From Spongiibacteraceae bacterium (lineage in GTDB: Bacteria; Pseudomonadota; Gammaproteobacteria; Pseudomonadales; Dasaniaceae), in contig JANQLG010000046.1 of NCBI GenBank assembly GCA_028280715.1, forward strand, positions 1 to 59,907: 59,907 bases of DNA, read 5' to 3'. Under the pieces are notes generated by a model. It did no database searches, was not told the DNA's origin, and saw only the letters and a list, made by a program, of their open reading frames with translations. Position numbers and translations under genes: made by a program. Positions 53,201-59,907 of this stretch are shown here, one piece after another. The first letter of the stretch is position 1, and the number at the start of each line of letters is the position of its first letter.

Positions 53201-53896
53201 AGACATCGTCTAGTTACCACCAAGTACAATCCGGCTAGAACCTGGACCGCAGAAAACTCAGTAGGTATAGGCGGTAGTTATTTATGCGTCTATGGCATGG
53301 AAGGCCCAGGCGGTTATCAGTTTGTTGGCCGCACACTACAAATGTGGAACCGCTTCCATAAAACAGCAGAATTTGAGCAGCCCTGGCTATTACGTTTCTT
53401 TGACCAGATTCGTTTTTATGAAGTCACTGCAGAAGAACTGGTACAAATACGTCGCGACTTCCCCAAGGGCGACTACCTGCTAAAAATAGAAGAGACCACT
53501 TTCAACCTATTGGAGTATGAGCAGTTTATCAAGGATAACGCCAGCGACATTAACGCCTTCACTTCACATAGAGAGCAAGCATTTAATGACGAACTCGAAC
53601 GCTGGATTGCGGATGGCAGCATCAACTTTCAAAGTTCAGAAAGCGCAGATCAACCCTTAGAGGAGTTACAAATACCGGACAATGCCACAGCCATTGAAAG
53701 TCATGTCGCAGGTAGTATATGGCAAGTACTCGTTGAAGAAGGACAGGAAGTGGAAGCCAACCAGACACTACTCGTTCTGGAATCGATGAAAATGGAAATT
53801 GAAATCACCTCCCCACAAGCAGGCACTGTTAGCACAATCACCAAACAACCGGGCGATCAAATTAATGCCGGGCAAGTATTAATGATTCTAAAGTAA
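50267..53896 (+). CDS. uca: Guanidine/urea carboxylase (biotin-dependent)
   Basis: A 1209-residue biotin-dependent carboxylase. The start is GTG at 50267, giving [21 protein letters not shown]. Order: biotin carboxylase (1-450; [40 protein letters not shown]), the KipA-like AHS2 domain (about 455-740; [24 protein letters not shown]), the KipI-like AHS1 domain (about 790-1000) and a C-terminal biotinyl domain with the ESMKMEIE motif (Lys1175). It is annotated in most genomes as urea carboxylase; the guanidine-II riboswitch and the adjacent DUF1989 pair argue that guanidine is the true substrate. It feeds carboxyguanidine to CgdAB. Confidence 0.94.
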   Translation: [1209 protein letters not shown]

Positions 53897-53912
53897 ATTT
53901 TCGGACACAATT

Positions 53913-55721
53913 ATGCAGATTGAAAACCTAACAATTAACTATTTGCGCGAGCAATATGAAGCTAAAAAATTTACTCCACTGGAACTGATGCAGCATTTGA
54001 TCCACAAAGCCGATCAGTTTGCAGAAAAAAATATTTGGATACACCGTTTAAGATTAGAGGACGTTGAAACCAGTATTAATCAATTAGACCGGGAGAATTT
54101 TTCTGACCAACCTCTATGGGGAATCCCCTTCGTTGTTAAAGATAATTTTGACGTTGCCGGCTTACCCACCACTGCAGCCTGCGAGGCCTTTACTTACACT
54201 GCTGACAGCAACGCTTATGTTGTACAAAAGCTGCTTGATGCAGGTGCCATTTTACTTGGCAAAGCCAATATGGATCAGTTTGCTACTGGACTAGTCGGCG
54301 TGCGCTCACCTGAAAAATGGGGCGCCTGTAAAAATTCCTTTAACAGCGATTATGTTTCAGGAGGCTCAAGCAGCGGCTCCGCTGTTGCCGTTGCCTTAGG
54401 CTTAGCCAGTTTTTCACTGGGTACAGATACCGCCGGTTCCGGGCGTGTACCTGCGGCTTTAAATAATATTATCGGTTTAAAACCCTCCAAAGGCTTATTG
54501 AGTTTTAGTGGTGTCGTACCAGCCTGTAGAACTTTAGATTGCGTCAGTATTTTTAGCACCACAACAGATGACGCCAACACGGTATTTGAAACTGCTTGCG
54601 GTTTTGATCAACAAGATCCTTATGGCAGAAAAAACATTGATACCAATCGGAAAAATTATGGTCGCTATCAAGGCGATTTTAGTTTTGCTGTGCCGGCACA
54701 GCAACAACTGAATTTTTTCGGCGACCAATCCGCACAAAAACAATTTGCAACCGCGGTAGAATCCTTAGAAGCACTCGGCGGCAAAAAGATTATTTGCGAC
54801 TTTGAGCCTTTATTTGCTGCAGCCAAACTACTCTATTCCGGCCCCTGGGTTGCAGAACGGTATGTAGCCGCTGAAGATATTTATCTTAACCACCCTGATT
54901 CATTATTACCGGTTATTAAAGAAATTCTTAGCTCGCAACTTGATGCTAGCGCAGCGGACACTTTCAAAGCTATTTATCAATTACAAGCTTACAAACAGCT
55001 AGCCGATCAACTGTTCGATATCGTCGATATCTTAGTAACACCAACAGCAGGTACTATCTACACACAGGCAGAGCTAGCCGAACAACCCATCGCTTTAAAT
55101 TCTAATCTGGGTTATTACACCAACTATTTAAATTTGTTGGATTACAGCGCCATAGCCATGCCGGCTGGTTTTTTAGATAACAAGTTGCCCTTTGGCATTT
55201 CTTTTATTGGCAAGTGCTTTGACGATACCAAACTACTTTCGCTAGCCAACCGTTGGCAACAATATCAACCCGCAAAAATAGGGGCAACCGATTGGTCTGT
55301 ACCTGCGCAATCTGGTTCAGTTACCGGCGTTCTCAATACCATTGATGTCGCTGTCTGTGGCGCACATCTGGAAGGTCTACCGCTAAACTGGCAGCTACTA
55401 GAACGCGAAGGTAAATTATTACGCAAAGATAAAACAGCCGACAACTATCGCTTTTATGCTCTGGCAGGTGGCCCACCATATCGACCAGGATTAATTCGCG
55501 ATGAACAACAGGGGGCTAGCATTGATGTTGAAGTGTGGCGACTACCGACTGCATTTTTTGGTAGTTTTGTGGCGGGTATTCCTAAACCCCTGGGGATAGG
55601 AAAAGTCGAACTAGCTGATGGCAACTGGATCACTAGTTTCATCTGCGAAACATATGGCATAGAAGGTGCGGAGGATATAACCAAGCACGGTAGCTGGCGT
55701 AATTACATCAGCTCGCTGTAA
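53913..55721 (+). CDS. atzF: Allophanate hydrolase
   Basis: A 602-residue allophanate hydrolase that splits allophanate to ammonia and CO2. The amidase domain has Lys76 (PFVVKDNFD), the cis-Ser in GGSSSGSAV (150-158) and the nucleophilic Ser176 in TDTAGSGRVP. The C-terminal domain (from about 460) with AGGPPYRPGLIRDEQ and FVAGIPKPLGIGKVELADG is the AtzF-type C-terminal domain. It starts 17 bases after the carboxylase stop, with the same TTTCGGACA sequence before its start as before the carboxylase. It ends the island. Confidence 0.94.
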   Translation: MQIENLTINYLREQYEAKKFTPLELMQHLIHKADQFAEKNIWIHRLRLEDVETSINQLDRENFSDQPLWGIPFVVKDNFDVAGLPTTAACEAFTYTADSNAYVVQKLLDAGAILLGKANMDQFATGLVGVRSPEKWGACKNSFNSDYVSGGSSSGSAVAVALGLASFSLGTDTAGSGRVPAALNNIIGLKPSKGLLSFSGVVPACRTLDCVSIFSTTTDDANTVFETACGFDQQDPYGRKNIDTNRKNYGRYQGDFSFAVPAQQQLNFFGDQSAQKQFATAVESLEALGGKKIICDFEPLFAAAKLLYSGPWVAERYVAAEDIYLNHPDSLLPVIKEILSSQLDASAADTFKAIYQLQAYKQLADQLFDIVDILVTPTAGTIYTQAELAEQPIALNSNLGYYTNYLNLLDYSAIAMPAGFLDNKLPFGISFIGKCFDDTKLLSLANRWQQYQPAKIGATDWSVPAQSGSVTGVLNTIDVAVCGAHLEGLPLNWQLLEREGKLLRKDKTADNYRFYALAGGPPYRPGLIRDEQQGASIDVEVWRLPTAFFGSFVAGIPKPLGIGKVELADGNWITSFICETYGIEGAEDITKHGSWRNYISSL

Positions 55722-55736
55722 CAAAAATTATGGATT

Positions 55737-55762
55737 AATAAGGCAAGGATGCCCGTCTTATT
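55737..55762 (+). terminator. Possible terminator after the guanidine island
   Basis: AATAAG (55737-55742) and CTTATT (55757-55762), with inner GGCA (55742-55745) and TGCC (55750-55753), form a bulged hairpin followed by TTAT. It is weak but lies 16 bases after the allophanate hydrolase stop. Confidence 0.35.
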
Positions 55763-55871
55763 TTATAACCACGTATGCGTTGATTGTTTAAAGGCAAGTC
55801 ATCCGCCATACCTCTAACGAAACCTGCAATGATGATCACTACTGATAATCCGAAGCTACTTTTATCAATAA

Positions 55872-57299
55872 TCAATTAACAACTCTGCCCTTTGATATCA
55901 CTGTTGCAATTGTTTTTGTATTTCTAATATCTGCCAATGGATTGGCATCCAGCAACACCAGGTCAGCACGCTTACCCACTTCTACAGTTCCCATTTCATT
56001 CTGCAGGGAAAAATATTCCGCCGGCCGAATCGTCGCGGCAGCCAACGCATCCAGTGGTGACAATCCAGCACGGACTAACATTTCTAATTCTGAATGCAAA
56101 CTGTAACCGGGAGCAGCTAATACAATCGGCGTGTCAGTGCCCGCACCGATGGGTAAACCTGCCTCGTGCATACGCCCCGTTAAAAACAAACTCCATTCAC
56201 CAAAGGCAGGAGATACCGCATTAGGTCTTGCCGCCATACGTTCGCTTTGCGCAGCCCAGGCTTCACCCACCTCTTTCGGCAGGCTGGCTAAAACCTGTTG
56301 CCATTCTTTTCGCTGATAAGGCGGAGCAAATGCAAAAGAATTTAACCGCAATGTAGGCACCATCATGGTTGACTGTAATGCGGCAATGGTTTTATCACAA
56401 CGTGCTTCATCGTAACCTTCCACCGCTGCCATACGCTGCAAAGTATGTAATGACGAGCGCAAGTCAGCACCTGAAAGACTGTCCTGGTTTTTTAGTCGCT
56501 CCAAGCGTGTTTGCAGTAACGCTTCAACATTACTGGCACAGTCCATTTCAATATTGCGCAGATGTTCAATGGAATCAACTTTGGGCCCTGCAACGCTGGC
56601 TCGCATTGATAACGGCACATGAGCATCTATAGGCAAATTCAGATTATTAGCTGCAGTCACTATGGCATTAAAAATTTTCGGGCTGACCATTTCATAAATT
56701 TTTACAAAATCAACACCCTGTTCTTTGAGCGCTTTGACCGTGTTATAGGCATTATCTGCTGTCAGCTGAATCCCTATTTCAGGTCGCCCTATACCGTTGT
56801 AAACGACAGGGTTGCCATCCAACAATGGGCCACTAAAAAATACTCGCGGAGCAACAGCTCCTTCAGCACGCATCGCCTCCACTACCGGCAATATTTTTTC
56901 CATCAAACCACCAGTATCACGAACACTGGTAATACCCCAGGACAGAAATAATTCGGGCATACTCGCAGTAAGGCGTTCATCGTAAGTCAGGTGAACGTGG
57001 AAATCCCACAAGCCAGGGATCAAGTATTTGCCTTCACCATCGATTACTTGGGCTACAGCCGGTTTTTTATCTGCTGTTTGAATCGTGGTAATTTTATCGC
57101 CATCGAAAATGACAGTTTGGTTTTTGCGCACACCATTAATAGCATCAATCACCGTTACATTGCTAATGGCAGTACCGGAAGCAGGTTCTTGTTCAGTACA
57201 GGATATAAGAAACCATGCACATAGAAAGAGAAGAAACTTGCTTAAATTTTTTCTCTTCAACATTAAGACTTGATCTGACCGGGCTAATTTATTTTTCAT
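55872..57299 (-). CDS. Amidohydrolase family lipoprotein
   Basis: A 475-residue exported amidohydrolase. The N-terminus carries a long charged start and a lipobox LISC (about 31-34). The start at 57299 has GGAAGA upstream; an alternative is the ATG at 57263. Metal-site features are HVHLTYD, KIYEM (Lys), IDAHVP and GAGTDTPI, the usual amidohydrolase barrel. It probably hydrolyses cyclic amides or imidazolone-like rings in the periplasm or outer membrane. It is convergent with the guanidine island, but I see no sequence that links its regulation to it. Confidence 0.85.
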   Translation of the reverse strand: MKNKLARSDQVLMLKRKNLSKFLLFLCAWFLISCTEQEPASGTAISNVTVIDAINGVRKNQTVIFDGDKITTIQTADKKPAVAQVIDGEGKYLIPGLWDFHVHLTYDERLTASMPELFLSWGITSVRDTGGLMEKILPVVEAMRAEGAVAPRVFFSGPLLDGNPVVYNGIGRPEIGIQLTADNAYNTVKALKEQGVDFVKIYEMVSPKIFNAIVTAANNLNLPIDAHVPLSMRASVAGPKVDSIEHLRNIEMDCASNVEALLQTRLERLKNQDSLSGADLRSSLHTLQRMAAVEGYDEARCDKTIAALQSTMMVPTLRLNSFAFAPPYQRKEWQQVLASLPKEVGEAWAAQSERMAARPNAVSPAFGEWSLFLTGRMHEAGLPIGAGTDTPIVLAAPGYSLHSELEMLVRAGLSPLDALAAATIRPAEYFSLQNEMGTVEVGKRADLVLLDANPLADIRNTKTIATVISKGRVVN

Positions 57300-57346
57300 A
57301 TTTTCTTCCCGTTATAAACACGCAGCTAATGCAATTATTAATTTTG

Positions 57347-57925
57347 TCAGCGCCTGTAGATACTCATCACCACCCCATTTGAATTAGCCTTTGTTTTTAC
57401 AAGCGTCAGGTTTGTCGGCACAACATCCTGATTGAACAAGCGTTTTCCAGAACCAACCACAACAGGAAAAACCCATAGTCGAAACTCATCGATAAGCTCA
57501 TGGGCGAGAAGCGTCTGCGCCAATTGCCAACTGCCATGAACTTGCAACAGCGGACCATCTTGTTTTTTAAGTCGAGAGACCTCCTCAACAATATCCCCTG
57601 TAATCGGCTTTGAATTACTCCACTCAAGCCTGCTCAACGTAGACGTTGCAACGAACTTGTTTGCATTATTCAGTATACGAGCATGAAGATTGTCGTCGCC
57701 AACATGTGGCCAATGGGCCGCAAATAACTCATAGGTTTTTCGACCAAAGAGTAGATCAACAGGTGCAGCCATCGCTTCTTCATTTACTTGTTCCATCACC
57801 CCATCGAAATAGTCAGCGGACCAACCGCCCTGAGTAAATCCACCGGAAAGATCTTCCTCTGGTTGTACGGGAGCCTGCATGACACCGTCAAGTGTCAAGA
57901 AAGTAATAATGGCCAAATCTCTCAT
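57347..57925 (-). CDS. RibD C-terminal/dihydrofolate reductase family protein
   Basis: A 192-residue protein of the RibD C-terminal (dihydrofolate-reductase-like) superfamily, often annotated as a dihydrofolate reductase family protein. It starts ITFLTLDGVMQAP, contains LLFGRKTYELFAAHWP and ITGDIVEEVSRLKKQ, and HGSWQLAQTLLAHELIDEFRLWVFPVVVGSGKRLF at the end (each in part). These are soluble NAD(P)H reductase-like proteins of unknown substrate. GGAGG lies near the ATG. Confidence 0.85.
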   Translation of the reverse strand: MRDLAIITFLTLDGVMQAPVQPEEDLSGGFTQGGWSADYFDGVMEQVNEEAMAAPVDLLFGRKTYELFAAHWPHVGDDNLHARILNNANKFVATSTLSRLEWSNSKPITGDIVEEVSRLKKQDGPLLQVHGSWQLAQTLLAHELIDEFRLWVFPVVVGSGKRLFNQDVVPTNLTLVKTKANSNGVVMSIYRR

Positions 57926-58174
57926 GATGCCCTCCTTGCTTAGTGCTCATTAACGCTCACAGTTCAGGCATCGTATCAAATTTAGGTAGAGAAAGGTCGA
58001 TATGCCGCACTGCTCGCATAAACAACCATAGCGGGCTTGAAGAGTTCAAGATTATGAAGGCTACCCGCACGATAGGTGAACGCTGCAAAGATACATCCAG
58101 ATGAAACTTTCTGCTGTTGGCTTCAAATGCAGCAGCTTAAATACGCTTCATCTGGCCCTACAGTAGAAACCTCA

Positions 58175-58816
58175 TTAATTTGCACTGGGAACCTGGCTAC
58201 CCTTTTGCACTGCAGGCCGTGCGATGATGCGGTTACTCCATGCTTTAACCGCCTCATATGGTGCAAGTAGCTCACCCATAAAGTCTGTATACAAATTTAA
58301 GCTCACATAGGCCCAGGGAAACATAATGATATCGGCAATGGAGTATGTACCCGCCAAATAGTCATTGCGACCAAGCTGCCTTTCCATTGCCTTGAAGACC
58401 TCTTCCACCTCCGATTCATAACGCTTCAGCGCATAAGGAATTTGTTCATCAGCAAAACGAGCAAAATGGTTTAGCTGCCCGATCATTGGCCCCTGCCCTC
58501 CTACTTGAGCAAAGACCCAGGACAAAACTCGGGCACGCAATGCAGGCTCTGCCGGCAACAAATGGCTTTGATATTTTTCTGCCAGATACACCAGAATAGC
58601 GCCTGATTCAAAGACCGTAATCGGCTCGCCTGACACATCGCTATCGACAATCACAGGGATTTTATGAAAGGGGTTGAGCGCGAGAAAGTCTTCTGAAAAC
58701 TGCTCCTTAGCCCCACTAATATCGATGGCATGAACCTGATATTTGAGACCCAGCTCCTCCAGCATGATAGAAGCTTTAATGCCATTGGGCGTACGTGCAG
58801 TATAGAGGTCAATCAT
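58175..58816 (-). CDS. Glutathione S-transferase (Nu-class, YghU/YfcG-like)
   Basis: A 213-residue glutathione transferase with an N-terminal thioredoxin-like domain (MIDLYTARTPNGIKASIMLEELG) and a helical C-terminal domain (PMIGQLNHFARFADEQIPYALKRYESEVEEV). The TPNG motif and FESGAILVYLAEKY match the YghU/YfcG branch that carries disulfide-bond reductase activity. It is isolated and leftward. Role in detoxification or redox upkeep is inferred from family only. Confidence 0.9.
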   Translation of the reverse strand: MIDLYTARTPNGIKASIMLEELGLKYQVHAIDISGAKEQFSEDFLALNPFHKIPVIVDSDVSGEPITVFESGAILVYLAEKYQSHLLPAEPALRARVLSWVFAQVGGQGPMIGQLNHFARFADEQIPYALKRYESEVEEVFKAMERQLGRNDYLAGTYSIADIIMFPWAYVSLNLYTDFMGELLAPYEAVKAWSNRIIARPAVQKGSQVPSAN

Positions 58817-59157
58817 TTATTACATCCTCAAAGGGAAAAATCCTTATTCAACATAATTGCTTGATAATTAGCAAGTATTATGAGGGCGCAAAGATTACTG
58901 TTATTTCATAAGAAACCCAAGATGCTATTTTCGCACCTCAAATTTTTGCGAAACATACAAAGCATTAATATAAAAATGTCTGAAGACATACGCACCGACC
59001 ATAAATGCCATTCATCCAATCAAAAGCTGATCTGTATCAATTACTTAAAACGAAAGATCTCTTACATTTTTCACTACTTTGAAGAATAGACTAAAGCACG
59101 CCGCAGCTTTTTCATTCAACGCAAATAAAATACAAATAGACAAAAAGAGAGTTCACT
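58817..59157. other. Intergenic region between divergent genes
   Basis: This 341-base AT-rich gap holds the promoters of the leftward glutathione transferase and the rightward secreted protein. A 69-codon frame at 58880 is not protein-like. I see no other element. Confidence 0.4.
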
Positions 59158-59766
59158 GTGAAAAAAATTTTAGTTCTTGCATTCGTTTCACTACTTGTTT
59201 CTCCTGCCTGGGCCGAGCATGCGTACATCAGTTTTGATGAAGAAGGTAATGCCGTGATTTCCGGTCCTTTCAATGCCATCATTCCCAAACCCGATGAGCA
59301 AGCTCAACTGGCCGGCCCAGTAAATACAGAATCAAAACTCGGGGATGAATCATTAAAATCATCAATCGCAGCCTACTATGGCACGGACAGCAATCAATTT
59401 CTTACTATTCAGGTAGAAACCACCGACGGCGGCGTCGGCACATTAACTGACAGCAATATGCCGAAGATAACCCTTGCCGGCCAGGAATTCTCTGCTTATC
59501 AGACCTGCACGGAAATCAATCAGGACGAGCTGAACCAAACTGACAATCGTCTCTACAAATTTATGGATGACGCAGGTGTTCAATTAGTACCAGGCTTGTA
59601 CTTCATCATGCTGTATCTCACTAACGATGAAGGCACAGCCGAAGCAATCGTTCGCTATTCACGCAACGCTCCTCAAGGCTGCAGCTCGGTTACTGACAAA
59701 GAAATAGAACAGTTTAACGCTAAGTTTGAAGCCTATGTCCAGCACGCCATGGAGATTAATCAGTAA
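59158..59766 (+). CDS. Secreted hypothetical protein
   Basis: A 202-residue exported protein of unknown function. The signal peptide is residues 1-19 (MKKILVLAFVSLLVSPAWA). The start is GTG at 59158 with a weak AGAG-type ribosome site upstream. The mature part starts EHAYISFDEEGNAVISGPFNAI, is acidic and beta-rich, and has two cysteines (TCTEIN, GCSSV) likely to pair. I recognise no family. It is followed by a probable terminator. Confidence 0.65.
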   Translation: MKKILVLAFVSLLVSPAWAEHAYISFDEEGNAVISGPFNAIIPKPDEQAQLAGPVNTESKLGDESLKSSIAAYYGTDSNQFLTIQVETTDGGVGTLTDSNMPKITLAGQEFSAYQTCTEINQDELNQTDNRLYKFMDDAGVQLVPGLYFIMLYLTNDEGTAEAIVRYSRNAPQGCSSVTDKEIEQFNAKFEAYVQHAMEINQ

Positions 59767-59792
59767 ACCCTGATTAATATCAGCCCAGGAAA

Positions 59793-59833
59793 GAGCTTCC
59801 ACTCAACGCATAACAGTAGCGAACTGGAAGCTC
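59793..59833 (+). terminator. Probable terminator near the right end
   Basis: GAGCTTCCA (59793-59801) pairs with TGGAAGCTC (59825-59833) around a 23-base loop, with a T-rich stretch (TTATTTTGATTTTTT) shortly after. Confidence 0.4.
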
Positions 59834-59907
59834 ATCTAAAGCTTATTTTGATTTTTTACCTACCACATACCTATCACATCACAATAGCACGATACTATTT
59901 TTTTATA

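Noticed and set aside
1-59907. tRNA or rRNA genes and CRISPR arrays
   Set aside because: I looked through the intergenic regions for tRNA T-loop patterns and regularly spaced repeats and saw none.

Overview
The window looks like a piece of a gammaproteobacterial chromosome, probably marine and aerobic. The reasons are Gram-negative lipoprotein signals, a TonB-dependent receptor, a class I polyhydroxyalkanoate (PHA) locus with two phasins and PhaR, an ActP-type symporter with its DUF4212 partner, and a sigma-54 promoter. GC content is middling by eye. No rRNA, tRNA, CRISPR array or integrase gene was seen. I cannot name the genus.

Layout. Positions 1-4220 are accessory DNA: small orphan genes in the same orientation, separated by sequences that look like integron attC recombination sites (one complete, two partial), followed by a DUF4336 gene and a periplasmic solute-binding protein gene flanked by two copies of a palindromic REP-like element. 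Positions 4300-7270 hold two VOC (glyoxalase-fold) genes, a DUF3365 haem protein, a membrane protein and a small conserved protein. Positions 7290-16410 are mostly metabolism and hydrolases: saccharopine-dehydrogenase-like reductase, SDR, Tat-exported dienelactone hydrolase, pyruvate kinase, M28 peptidase, GDSL esterase, class C serine hydrolase and a DnaQ-like exonuclease. Positions 16530-21070 are a carboxylate symporter locus (cNMP/CBS/DUF294 protein, hypothetical, symporter, DUF4212). Positions 22140-27740 hold a surface lipoprotein, a TonB-dependent receptor and a TonB C-terminal-domain protein. Positions 28000-31300 hold a small ribbon-helix-helix-like protein, twin DUF2306 membrane proteins and an enoyl-CoA hydratase. 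Positions 32000-39070 are the PHA storage locus (phaB, phaZ, two phasins, phaR, phaC, DUF6489, 3-hydroxybutyrate dehydrogenase), with palindromic TGC-rich PhaR-like boxes before both phasin genes.

The most interesting part is 41198-55721, one long plus-strand catabolic island that I read as a guanidine (or guanidino-compound) nitrogen-acquisition system. It contains an ABC importer, a creatininase-family hydrolase, a glutamine-synthetase-family ligase, a di-iron desaturase/hydroxylase-family membrane enzyme, a TIM-barrel enzyme, a NikR-like repressor, the two DUF1989 proteins (carboxyguanidine deiminase pair), a urea/guanidine carboxylase and allophanate hydrolase. Three layers of control can be read in the DNA: a near-perfect sigma-54 promoter (TGGCAC-N5-TTGC), a 28-bp operator with exactly the half-sites and spacing of the E. 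coli NikR box lying over the predicted transcription start, and two separate guanidine-II (mini-ykkC) riboswitches, each with two ACGA-loop hairpins, in front of the desaturase and the carboxylase. The NikR-like protein has lost three of the four nickel ligands, so it may sense something else. The riboswitches also show that two long upstream start choices are wrong (the desaturase starts at 46479 and the carboxylase at 50267).

The right end (55872-59907) carries an amidohydrolase lipoprotein, a RibD/DHFR-like reductase, a glutathione S-transferase and a small secreted protein.
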